From contig JALNKM010000003.1 of NCBI GenBank assembly GCA_023268155.1, forward strand, positions 186,001-250,000: a stretch of 64,000 nucleotides of DNA. The letters run 5' to 3'. The notes below the pieces were generated by a model, which made no database searches, had not been told where the DNA came from, and was given only the letters and a program-made list of their open reading frames with translations. Origin of the DNA: Candidatus Geocrenenecus huangii. Lineage in GTDB: Archaea; Thermoproteota; Nitrososphaeria_A; Caldarchaeales; Wolframiiraptoraceae. How positions within the stretch are numbered: the stretch's first letter is position 1; every line of letters starts with the position of its first letter. Positions 53,142 to 60,799 of the stretch are shown in pieces. The translations under genes were made by a program, and so were the position numbers.

Positions 53142-54242
53142 ATGTTTGAAGTTAGTAATATTGAACAGATTAGAGACTTTGTTAGAGGTGCAACGATTCT
53201 AGGAACCGGAGGCGGCGGAGACCCTGACGAGGGATTAAGATTGCTGGAGAAAGTTTTTCTAGAGGGTAAGAAGATAAAGCTTGTCAATTTATCTGAGATT
53301 GATAAAGAATCAGTCATCGTTGTTCCATACTATGTTGGGACAATAGCTCCAGATGCAAAAACAAGAAAACCGATAAAAATTCAGGAACCGATAAAAATAG
53401 CTTTCAGAGAAATGGAGCGCATACTCGGTAGAAAGATCTCAGCTGTATTAGCCTCCGAATTAGGGGGATTTAATGCTTCTCTAGCATTATATATGGGTGC
53501 ATACATGGATTTACCAGTAGTCGATGGAGACCTACTTGGTAGAGCCGCTCCGGAACTTCATCAATGCACGGTACATATATTCGGTATCCCCATGTATCCT
53601 TCTGTAATAGTCTCTGAGACCGGGAACAAAGTCGTCGTATATGAGTATAGCGATATAGATGATTATGAGGCTATCGCTAGATATCTCTCCGTCTTGTCGG
53701 GAAGATTCGCCGCAGTCGTGGACACCCCTCTAAGAATAGAAGATGCTGAGAAAGCAGTCGTCAAGAATACTTTGAGCATGTGCATCAAGGTTGGAGAAGC
53801 AGTTAGAATTGCTAGGGGCAGAAGAATAGACCCAGTAGAGGAAGTTAGAAAAATACTTGGTGGATGGAGAATATTTGAAGGCATAGTTGAATCATATCAG
53901 TATAGGGATGAGAAGGGATTTCTGAGAGGAGAAGCAATCGTCAAAGGTGCTGGCAAGTATAGTGGGATGAAGCTTAGGACATGGATAATGAATGAGCATC
54001 TAATGGCTTGGATAGATGGTAAACCAGTAGTCATGGCCCCCGACCTCATAATGTTTCTCAATGATGAAGGTGAAGGAATAACGAATTCCGAATTAAAGGA
54101 AGGCATGAAGGTAAACGTTATAGCTTCTAAGGCACCAGATATGTGGAGAACAGAGAATGGATTAAAATATTTTAGCCCAAGGAGGTTTGGATTCGACATC
54201 GATTATATACCTATTGAAGAACTAGTGGGGAAGACTAAATGA
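53142..54242 (+). CDS. DUF917 / S-methyl-thiohydantoin desulfurase-type protein
   Basis: Protein of 366 aa of the DUF917 family (now described as S-Me-THD domains), which is commonly encoded beside hydantoinase/oxoprolinase and nucleobase-transport genes. The N-terminal glycine-rich ILGTGGGGDPDEGLRLL is the family signature; VVDGDLLGRAAPELHQCTVHIFGIPMYP and the C-terminal MAPDLIMFLNDEGEGITNSEL are also conserved. Reported members act on modified hydantoin rings. It overlaps racemase 2 by 4 bp, supporting a ring-opening or ring-processing role in the same pathway. Confidence 0.86.
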   Translation: MFEVSNIEQIRDFVRGATILGTGGGGDPDEGLRLLEKVFLEGKKIKLVNLSEIDKESVIVVPYYVGTIAPDAKTRKPIKIQEPIKIAFREMERILGRKISAVLASELGGFNASLALYMGAYMDLPVVDGDLLGRAAPELHQCTVHIFGIPMYPSVIVSETGNKVVVYEYSDIDDYEAIARYLSVLSGRFAAVVDTPLRIEDAEKAVVKNTLSMCIKVGEAVRIARGRRIDPVEEVRKILGGWRIFEGIVESYQYRDEKGFLRGEAIVKGAGKYSGMKLRTWIMNEHLMAWIDGKPVVMAPDLIMFLNDEGEGITNSELKEGMKVNVIASKAPDMWRTENGLKYFSPRRFGFDIDYIPIEELVGKTK

Positions 54243-54901
54243 AGATACTCGTTATAAACCCTATAGGTGATGATAGCTGGGATGAAAGTGATAGGAGATT
54301 CTTTCAGAATATTGCTTCCTCTACAACGAAGATTGATGTTGTAAGCCTGGGTAGCGGTCCTCCAAGCGTTGAAACTATACGAGACTATGAGGCCGTGAGG
54401 CCTATAGTAATAGACTTAGCATTAAAGATGTACAGAGAATACGATGGGCTAATCGTTAATTGTTTCCTAGACCCAGGAGTCCAAGAATTGAAAAATCTAA
54501 TCAATAGGCCTGTCGTAGGTCCTGGAGAATCTTCTCTAGCTTTCGGGAGTATTTTCGGAGGAAGGTTAGGCATAGTGAGTATCGAGAGCGAGGCTCTCAA
54601 ACTGATAGAGGAAAAATGCAGTATCCTGGGATACGGTGAGAGAATCGTTTCGATTAGAGGTATCAAGACTCATGTTGTCGACTTGGCGAGGGACTGGGAT
54701 AGGGTGAAGATGGAGTTGGTAGAAGAATCTAGGAGGGCCGTCAGAGATGGTGCAGAAGTGATTATTCTCGGATGCACAGGTTTGGCGGGTTTAAGTAAAT
54801 GGGTCTCCGAAGCCGTCAGTAAGCCCGTAATCGATCCTGCTGCAGCAGCTCTCAAGATGATCGAGAGCATCGTATCGCTAGGGTTGAGAAGGATGGAGTG
54901 A
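54239..54901 (+). CDS. Asp/Glu/hydantoin racemase family protein 2
   Basis: Second two-cysteine racemase, 220 aa. The catalytic cysteines are Cys75 in IVNCFLDPG and Cys179 in VIILGCTGLAGL, and GESSLAFGSIFGG resembles the substrate loop of racemase 1. It is coupled to the DUF917 gene by a 4-bp overlap and is 4 bp from the next gene. Having a racemase in each divergent arm suggests that the imported compound occurs as both isomers or that two successive intermediates are racemised. Confidence 0.87.
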   Translation: MKILVINPIGDDSWDESDRRFFQNIASSTTKIDVVSLGSGPPSVETIRDYEAVRPIVIDLALKMYREYDGLIVNCFLDPGVQELKNLINRPVVGPGESSLAFGSIFGGRLGIVSIESEALKLIEEKCSILGYGERIVSIRGIKTHVVDLARDWDRVKMELVEESRRAVRDGAEVIILGCTGLAGLSKWVSEAVSKPVIDPAAAALKMIESIVSLGLRRME

Positions 54902-54905
54902 AGAC

Positions 54906-55949
54906 ATGGGTGGAAGCCAGTTATCGATAGAGTTGATGTCCGCTGCATTCAAGCTTGTGAAAGATGTGCTTAAGGTTGATAGGAACGAGAATGTAGTAAT
55001 AACGATCGATACCACGGGTGATTGGAGGGTTGCCGAAGCCGTCGCTGAGGCTACATACATACTCGGCGGAAAACCTCTAGTTTTATGGTATCCTTCTCCA
55101 CCAGCTGTAGGTAAAGCTGCAGACCCGTATCTCCCTCTACTCCCTCTAACCGAGTGTGTGAAGAATTCTGATGTATGGATCGAGTTTAACAAGAGCTGGC
55201 TACTATACTCGACCGTCTATGAGGAAGCGATGAAGATTAACAGAACTAGGTACATTTGCTTGGTTGGTATGAACGTCGATATGATGGTTAGAACAATAGG
55301 TAGAGTTAACATACCTGTGGTATATGAGTTTCAGAGAAGATTAGCAGACCTAACAAGCAGGGGGAGGAGAGTAAAGATAACATCACCTGCAGGGATGGAT
55401 GTAGAGTTCGAGAATGATCCAGCTAGACCAGTACTCGTTGAAGGCGAAGTCTCAGGTCCGGGAGAATACATGTTATTCGGTCAAGTCGACTGGGCTCCGT
55501 ACGAGGAATCGATAAGCGGCAGGATCGTATTTGATGGATCCATGTGGCCCCCGCATGAATTGGGGTTATTGAAAGAGCCCATCATACTAGATGTGGAAAA
55601 AGGTAGAATTGTAAAGGTTTCAGGAGGAGCAGAAGCTAGGATATTCGAAAGATGGATAAAGAACTTTAATGATGAGAAGATGTACTGTATAGCTCATCTA
55701 TCTTACGGGTGTAATCCTGGTGCAAAACTTACTGGAAACATCCTTGAAGATGAAAGAGTATGGGGAGTTGTAGAATGGGGCATTGGAAGCCAGTCCTCAA
55801 CATTTAAGGGCAAGCTAGGGTTAGCGAGTTCTCACACAGATGGGATCTGCTTAAACCCCACGGTAACCATAGATGGAGAGAAAATAATACAAGATGGAGA
55901 ATACGTGCATCCATCTTTAAGGGAACTTGCATCTAGAATCAGACTCTAA
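54906..55949 (+). CDS. NicX-like (2,5-dihydroxypyridine dioxygenase / M29-related) metalloprotein
   Basis: Protein of 347 aa related to aminopeptidase T (M29) and to NicX, the Fe(II) dioxygenase that opens 2,5-dihydroxypyridine. A metal triad of the NicX kind can be read as His264 (IAHLSYGCNPGA) and His310-x-Asp312 (SSHTDGICLNPTV), each in the expected context. The N-terminal domain (ITIDTTGDWRVAEAVAEA) is the M29-like fold. Databases often label such proteins leucyl aminopeptidase; the HxD motif and operon favour a ring-cleavage or amidohydrolase role. It is the last gene of the rightward unit. Confidence 0.75.
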   Translation: MGGSQLSIELMSAAFKLVKDVLKVDRNENVVITIDTTGDWRVAEAVAEATYILGGKPLVLWYPSPPAVGKAADPYLPLLPLTECVKNSDVWIEFNKSWLLYSTVYEEAMKINRTRYICLVGMNVDMMVRTIGRVNIPVVYEFQRRLADLTSRGRRVKITSPAGMDVEFENDPARPVLVEGEVSGPGEYMLFGQVDWAPYEESISGRIVFDGSMWPPHELGLLKEPIILDVEKGRIVKVSGGAEARIFERWIKNFNDEKMYCIAHLSYGCNPGAKLTGNILEDERVWGVVEWGIGSQSSTFKGKLGLASSHTDGICLNPTVTIDGEKIIQDGEYVHPSLRELASRIRL

Positions 55950-56049
55950 AACTCTTTTATCTCAACGTAACGGTATAGAACCTAAAGTAAATCACATGCA
56001 GGTAAAATAATAATCCAGCTGGGGGAAATTCAAGGTAAACTTAAATGAA

Positions 56050-56059
56050 TCTTTAAAAC
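56050..56059 (+). promoter_or_regulatory. TATA box of the tRNA-Ser gene
   Basis: TCTTTAAAAC is centred about 26 bp before the first base of the tRNA, which is the normal archaeal spacing. Confidence 0.6.
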
Positions 56060-56080
56060 AGTATGAAGACGGTAGAGTAA

Positions 56081-56177
56081 GCGGCGGTACCCTAGCCAGG
56101 TAAGGGGCAGGCCTGGAGAACAGACTAGCCAGCCTGTGGCCCGCGTGGCCTCGAGGGTTCAAATCCCTCCCGCCGCG
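56081..56177 (+). tRNA. tRNA-Ser (anticodon GGA) with a 12-nt intron
   Basis: All arms can be folded by eye. The acceptor stem GCGGCGG/CCGCCGC is perfect, the discriminator is G (serine, not leucine). The D stem CCCT/AGGG closes a 9-nt loop, the T arm is GAGGG-TTCAAAT-CCCTC, and a long variable arm GGCC-CGCGT-GGCC makes it type II. The anticodon stem is CAGGC (56108-56112) with GCCTG (56132-56136). The interval between them is 19 nt, and removing 12 nt leaves the 7-nt loop CTGGAGA with anticodon GGA at 56115-56117. CCA is not encoded. GGA reads UCU/UCC. Confidence 0.93.
56119..56130 (+). other. tRNA intron at position 37/38 with BHB-type splice structure
   Basis: The intron AACAGACTAGCC lies at the canonical site after base 37. 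In the precursor the 5' loop bases CTGG pair with the intron's CTAG (one G-U) to make the 4-bp central helix. AGA and CCA then form the two bulges, so cleavage two bases into each bulge (AG|A and CC|A) gives exactly this intron. The intron side is closed by a loop rather than a second helix, so it is a minimal form. Confidence 0.82.
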
Positions 56178-56434
56178 TAACATAAAACTTCAAGTTCTTC
56201 AACTTAAGTTCCATGAAAATCCTATTGCATTCTTTCTCAATATTCTTCATCGTCTAAATCCATATTCCATAACTACTTCCATAGTACATGTTAGCTTTTA
56301 GATAGTTTAACGAAAATATAATTAGGTAACTCATAAAAAAACACTGTAGGATTCGCTTGCGAAGATCAATTTAATTATTATTTCTCAACAATACTTGCCG
56401 CTGAGAATTATCTTAAGGATCACGTATATGTTTA

Positions 56435-56977
56435 ATGAGTGTTAAGACCTGTTCTCTAGGTATTCTTCTAGATATTCTCCTTGTTTGTAAATATTTCATC
56501 TTGATAGATCAATTTTATGTAGAGTTCTATATTGAGTTCTACTTGATGGCTTATCTCCAAGATTTGTATGAAGTTGGGTATGACTTAGATTATCTAATCA
56601 AGAAAATGGTGGCTTCTGGTAGAGGGATGATTGAGACTGTAGTAGTAGTTTCCAGAGATTTATCTGTACTAGCGTTAGAAGTGGGACATAGTGTATCTTT
56701 AGATGAACTTACATCTGCAGGTGCAATTATTATAAGTGCTTTCTCAAATATTCTTAGAGAAGTAAGTCTGTGTAGATCGGAGAAGATTAGAATAGAGTTA
56801 AAAGATAAAAGATACCTAATCATACAATCTTACATAGACTATTTTCTAATCTGCATGATTGAGCCCAATTCAAGGTTAGGGTTTATAGATCTAGTTCTAG
56901 AGTACTATAAACCCTTGTTATACGAAGTTCTCTATCCTTCACATAATGAAATATCAGAAATAGATAGTTTCACATAA
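56435..56977 (+). CDS. Divergent Roadblock/LC7-like protein
   Basis: Protein of 180 aa. Residues ~65-165 (IETVVVVSRDLSVLALEVG, SAGAIIISAFSNILREV, IRIELKDKRYLIIQSYIDYFLICMIEP, SRLGFIDLVLEYY) follow the strand-helix order of the Roadblock/LC7 (MglB-like) fold seen more clearly at 63.4 kb. The first ~37 residues are unusually hydrophobic and aromatic, and an internal ATG at 56546 (MAYLQDLYEV) may be the true start. Such proteins act as GTPase-interacting modules; no Ras-like GTPase is in the window. Decayed paralogous sequence follows just downstream. Confidence 0.6.
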   Translation: MSVKTCSLGILLDILLVCKYFILIDQFYVEFYIEFYLMAYLQDLYEVGYDLDYLIKKMVASGRGMIETVVVVSRDLSVLALEVGHSVSLDELTSAGAIIISAFSNILREVSLCRSEKIRIELKDKRYLIIQSYIDYFLICMIEPNSRLGFIDLVLEYYKPLLYEVLYPSHNEISEIDSFT

Positions 56978-56994
56978 ATGATTATTGAGAATAA

Positions 56995-57135
56995 ATAGGT
57001 GTTCATGCAAACTTTAGATTAGGATTTATAAAGTCTGTTATAGATTATTACCTTTATGATGATATTTCTGATAAGATAATAATTATAGACAAGTATAAGA
57101 AATATGACGAATCAGGTAGACTCTGGTTATTTTGA
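56995..57135 (+). pseudogene. Decayed duplicate of the 3' end of the Roadblock-like gene
   Basis: In the frame beginning at 56995 there is an open stretch without an ordinary start codon. It encodes RLGFIKSVIDYYLYDDISDK and about 20 more residues before a TGA at 57133. This parallels RLGFIDLVLEYYKPLLYEV at the end of the gene at 56435. Only the C-terminal part is represented, so it looks like a partial tandem duplication or the relic of a second paralogue. Confidence 0.5.
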
Positions 57136-57139
57136 TTTA

Positions 57140-58429
57140 CTAGGTGATAGATGTTTCACATAGTAGTAGTGGGTAGACCTGCTCTTCTATCTTAGTTGGG
57201 TTTACTCGGCATAGCGTGATTTCACCTATTATAGAGGGTAATTCAAATCCAGAAGTGTCAGAATATGATTTACCCGAAATTTCAGTTACCGCTCTAATTA
57301 ATTCAATTCGGTATGTTATAGAACCACCAAGTTTAGTAATGTCGTCGCCAGCATCATCTTCTACAGTTATTTGGAGAACGTCAAAATATGTTTCGCCAGG
57401 AAGAATTCTACTAATCTTCTTAGTAGGTGTGAATTCTCGTCCAAGATTAAGCCCAGAGAGACTTACATCTATTCTTATCTCTACATCTCTTAATGGCTCA
57501 GACTGGTTTCCAAGAGAGATCGCGTATGGTATATCTACTGTTTCTAAATCATTTTTCATCACTACTACCGTGTAGTTGGATATTGTTGGTCTCAGTCTAA
57601 GAGGTATCTGTTCTGGCTGTGAGACTTCAAGAGATGCGTCTAGCCTCACGACCATGTCGTCGAGTACTTCTATAGGCTGTGTTCTGTAGAATGACACTAA
57701 CTGGCCAGTCATGTAATCATACACTGCTATGGATATAGTGTAGTTTCCAGGTGCTACCATAAACGTTATCAGAGCATCTCTATCTAAGGATGTTTGAGGT
57801 ATAAGTTCGTGGGTTCCAAAAGCTTGACATGTCTGGGTAATATTCTCAGATACACAACCGTATTCTCCAACGATCTCCACTTTAACTTTGTATTTGTAGC
57901 CTACAGTCATGTTTTTCACTAAGATAGCGAGTGTGTAAGGAAGGTTCCTTGGTCCTATGATATTCTTTGATACGAAGCTGTTTCCTCTTAATGTTATGAA
58001 CTTAACTCGGACAGTATCATCAATACCTGGATTAAATGATAATCTTAAATCTTCGGGAGTAATCACTCTTCTCTGACCAGGAATGATAACCCAGTCTCCA
58101 TTTTCTCCTTCTCTTACTAATAACCCATATCTATAGCTTTCTATATATATCGTGGGGATTGATACTGAAAGTATTCCTGGGTTGAATACTACTACACATA
58201 CATATAGATCAGACGTCCCCCATCCTCCACAGATTGTCGTGTAAACTTCCAGTCTTTCGTTAAGCCTCTCCAACTCATATTGAAGTCTCCTATTTGCTTC
58301 TTGCATAAATAGTGTTTGTAGACTCTGCATATAGAGGAAGAGTGGGATAATTATTGCAAATACTATTGTTAATGCTATCGCTGTTCCAATTATCGCAGAT
58401 ATAGCCTTCTTATTCCTCTTCATTCTCAT
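57140..58429 (-). CDS. Secreted protein with type IV pilin-like (class III) N-terminus
   Basis: Protein of 429 aa. The N-terminus RMKRNKKAIS-AIIGTAIALTIVFAIIIPLFLYM has the charged stretch, short cleavage motif and hydrophobic helix of archaeal type IV pilin-like proteins, followed by a coiled helix and extracellular beta-rich domains of ~350 residues with several N-glycosylation sequons (for example NYT, NIT). No C-terminal anchor is seen. It is the last of four leftward genes and overlaps the Thr-rich gene by 4 bp. It is probably a pilus-associated or cell-surface adhesin; no named family recognised. Confidence 0.75.
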   Translation of the reverse strand: MRMKRNKKAISAIIGTAIALTIVFAIIIPLFLYMQSLQTLFMQEANRRLQYELERLNERLEVYTTICGGWGTSDLYVCVVVFNPGILSVSIPTIYIESYRYGLLVREGENGDWVIIPGQRRVITPEDLRLSFNPGIDDTVRVKFITLRGNSFVSKNIIGPRNLPYTLAILVKNMTVGYKYKVKVEIVGEYGCVSENITQTCQAFGTHELIPQTSLDRDALITFMVAPGNYTISIAVYDYMTGQLVSFYRTQPIEVLDDMVVRLDASLEVSQPEQIPLRLRPTISNYTVVVMKNDLETVDIPYAISLGNQSEPLRDVEIRIDVSLSGLNLGREFTPTKKISRILPGETYFDVLQITVEDDAGDDITKLGGSITYRIELIRAVTEISGKSYSDTSGFELPSIIGEITLCRVNPTKIEEQVYPLLLCETSIT

Positions 58430-59043
58430 CCACCTGATTCACATACTGTTGAAGTGTGGGTTATAGTTCTAGTTGTCGTAGTAGTTGCTGAAATAGTCGT
58501 TACAATGGTTTGCGTACCCGTTACTGGAATGGTTACAACTCTATATTCTGTCGTTGTAGCTGTGACTGGTTGATTAACTGTTTGAGTGCTGGTAGAAGTT
58601 GTTGTAGTAGTTCCACCTGTTATAGTTGTCGTAGTCCACCGTGTGGTAAGAGAAGTTGTTGTTCTTGTCGTCCATATAACGCTAGTAGTTCTTACATATC
58701 TTACAGTTCTTAATGTTGTAGTAGTTGTCGTCGTAATAATTCTAGTTGTCGTGGATGTGCCTGTGGTTACTGTGGTAGTTGTTGTTAAGGTTTGAGTTAT
58801 CGGCGTTGTTACCTCAACGATAGTTGTAACTGTGACCATACTTGTCACAGTTCCTGAACTTGTAGTAGTAGTAGATGTTACCGTTTCAGTTATAGTCGTA
58901 GTGACGGTGGTCGTAGTGGTAGCTGTTTCAGTCCTTCCCGAGTATGATTGAGGCAGCAGGCTAGTCAACCCGATCAATAAGGTCGACACCAAGATTAACA
59001 CTATGATGTAACTCTCAAACTTTCCGGATTGTCCGTTAACCAC
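58426..59043 (-). CDS. Thr-rich surface stalk protein with N-terminal helix
   Basis: About 205 aa from the GTG at 59043, which is chosen because a strong GGAGGAGGTGG ribosome binding site precedes it; longer in-frame starts run into the upstream gene. A short head VNGQSGKFE leads to a hydrophobic helix YIIVLILVSTLLIGLTSLL. Then ~160 residues are almost entirely Thr with Val, Ser and Ile in TTTTTVTT-like runs, ending ITHTSTVCESGG. Such sequence is extended and probably heavily O-glycosylated. It overlaps neighbours on both sides. Confidence 0.72.
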   Translation of the reverse strand: MVNGQSGKFESYIIVLILVSTLLIGLTSLLPQSYSGRTETATTTTTVTTTITETVTSTTTTSSGTVTSMVTVTTIVEVTTPITQTLTTTTTVTTGTSTTTRIITTTTTTTLRTVRYVRTTSVIWTTRTTTSLTTRWTTTTITGGTTTTTSTSTQTVNQPVTATTTEYRVVTIPVTGTQTIVTTISATTTTTRTITHTSTVCESGG

Positions 59044-60784
59044 TCTTCCACCTCCTCCCGACAACATATATGAATGGAAGGAATACACCTAGTGAAAATA
59101 AGCTCTGTTTTATATCTGAGGATTGGATAATGGGTGAGCCTAATGGACATGTCTGCATCATAGTGGTTGTCGTTGTGCTAGTTGTAACGGTTTTGGTGGA
59201 GTACACCGTTGATGTAGTTGATTTAGTGATTGTAGTTACGGTCGTATAAGATGTTGCGGTACTGGTTAAAGTTTGTGTAGTAATCGTCGTTGGTCTCGTT
59301 GTGGTAACCGTTGTCGTTATCGTTCTGGTTGATGCAGGTATTGTGATCGTCGAAGTCCTACTAACCGTCGAAACAGTTGTAACTATCGAAGTACTTGTCC
59401 TAGTAGTTGTAACAGTAGCGGTGGCAGTATAACTCGTTCTCGTAACTGTTCGAGTGGTGGTTATAGTTGTAGTTATTGTGGTTCTAGGCACAGTAGTAGT
59501 CTGGGTAGCGTAAAACAAAGTAGTACTTGTGACGGTTCTAGTTGAAGTTGCTGTCTGAGTATTGGTTATAGTCGTTTCTGGAACTGTTGCAGTCGAGAGA
59601 GATGTCGAGGTCGTTGTCGCAGTCTTTGTTACTGTCGATGTCTCCGTTACAGTCACTATTGGAGATACATCAACTACCTGCACCTCAATACTGTAAACAT
59701 CACTCATCAATGGATTTCTATCAAACTCTAATCCATAGTCTAGATATAATTCTCGGAAGCCGCCCAGCCGGACTTCACGGTCGATAACTTCGCTCTTCGC
59801 TATCAACACACCATTACAATCATGTACCTTGACCTCGATCTTATAGTGTCCATCATCGTTATAGTTTATCGTGAGGAATGCTCCAGTTAATCTAAAAGTA
59901 TAAGGGCTCCAGATTAGCATAATCTTATCGACATAAGCTGTGACATCATTCTTAAAGGTCCAGTGATTTTGAATTAGAGTCCAGTTAGGCGTCCTTACAT
60001 CGAAGTATATTTCTACTGGGTACTCTAGGCTAGAGCTTGATGATAACTCTATAAGTTCTTCTCCACTAGATACTGTTGGAACAATTCTCTCTCCTTCAGC
60101 AATATCCCCATCTCGATCTTCTAGCACAGTATGTAAAAGAACCTCATCTAGGATAGAAGCTCTTGGAAGCTTTATCTTCAATACATTCGAAATAGTTCCT
60201 CCTTCTTCAACAGGATCTACATAATCTATCCAAACCCATTTCTCATTTATGGGAATAGGACATATGTTCCCAGGAGCTATCGTAAGTTCTTCAGCTTTAA
60301 ATGATGCGACGCGAAAGAGTATTACGTCAGATGTCGGATTAATTAACTCTGGATTTGATGGATCATAAAGATCAGCCGGCATATAATGTACCTGTAATAC
60401 AACTAAGTCGTCACGGCTGCATCCCGGGCAATCAAAAAAGATCTTAGATACTTCTCTCACATCTATCCTTTCAATCTCTCTTATTCCGTAAACTTGGAAA
60501 GAATCCCAAGCAATTTCTCCATTACGTAAAGTGATTAGTCTAAATATTACGACTGGTTCTTTACCAGTATTTCTAATATAAGCTTCTCCCCCTGGATAGA
60601 TAACGTAGTCTGCAGAAATCATCGAGCGGAGCACGAGAGCTTCAGCATTAAGTTCTTCAAGAGCTTTAACTCTGTATATACTAGCATATGCTGAAAGAAT
60701 GCTCCACACAAATAACCCTATACCTAACACCATAGCTACAGCTATCGTTATTACGAGAGTGTTGCTCTGACCAGTTTTCCTCAT
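59036..60784 (-). CDS. Pilin-like surface protein with Thr-rich stalk and C-terminal membrane segment
   Basis: Protein of 582 aa. N-terminus MRKTGQSNTLVITIAVAMVLGIGLFVWSIL is a helix like that of class III pilin-type proteins. Residues ~50-400 are beta-rich globular domains with CPGC at about 119-122 and CPIPINEKWVWIDYVDP; ~400-545 is a Thr/Val/Ser stalk. The end has a hydrophobic segment (SLFSLGVFLPFIYVV) and basic GRRWKSG, resembling an anchor or sorting tail though no PGF-type motif is present. Its globular part is clearly paralogous to the gene at 60800 (shared IDYVDP, Cys-x2-Cys and LYD motifs). Confidence 0.75.
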   Translation of the reverse strand: MRKTGQSNTLVITIAVAMVLGIGLFVWSILSAYASIYRVKALEELNAEALVLRSMISADYVIYPGGEAYIRNTGKEPVVIFRLITLRNGEIAWDSFQVYGIREIERIDVREVSKIFFDCPGCSRDDLVVLQVHYMPADLYDPSNPELINPTSDVILFRVASFKAEELTIAPGNICPIPINEKWVWIDYVDPVEEGGTISNVLKIKLPRASILDEVLLHTVLEDRDGDIAEGERIVPTVSSGEELIELSSSSSLEYPVEIYFDVRTPNWTLIQNHWTFKNDVTAYVDKIMLIWSPYTFRLTGAFLTINYNDDGHYKIEVKVHDCNGVLIAKSEVIDREVRLGGFRELYLDYGLEFDRNPLMSDVYSIEVQVVDVSPIVTVTETSTVTKTATTTSTSLSTATVPETTITNTQTATSTRTVTSTTLFYATQTTTVPRTTITTTITTTRTVTRTSYTATATVTTTRTSTSIVTTVSTVSRTSTITIPASTRTITTTVTTTRPTTITTQTLTSTATSYTTVTTITKSTTSTVYSTKTVTTSTTTTTMMQTCPLGSPIIQSSDIKQSLFSLGVFLPFIYVVGRRWKSG

Positions 60785-60799
60785 ACACTCGACCCCCCA

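Noticed and set aside
55992-56183. Minus-strand open frame over the tRNA-Ser gene
   Set aside because: It covers the tRNA, whose complete cloverleaf explains the sequence.
58440-59640. Long open frames on the plus strand opposite the Thr-rich genes, rich in Val, Cys and Ser
   Set aside because: They are complements of ACN-rich Thr codons; composition alone keeps them open. The minus-strand genes have ribosome binding sites, overlaps and signal segments.
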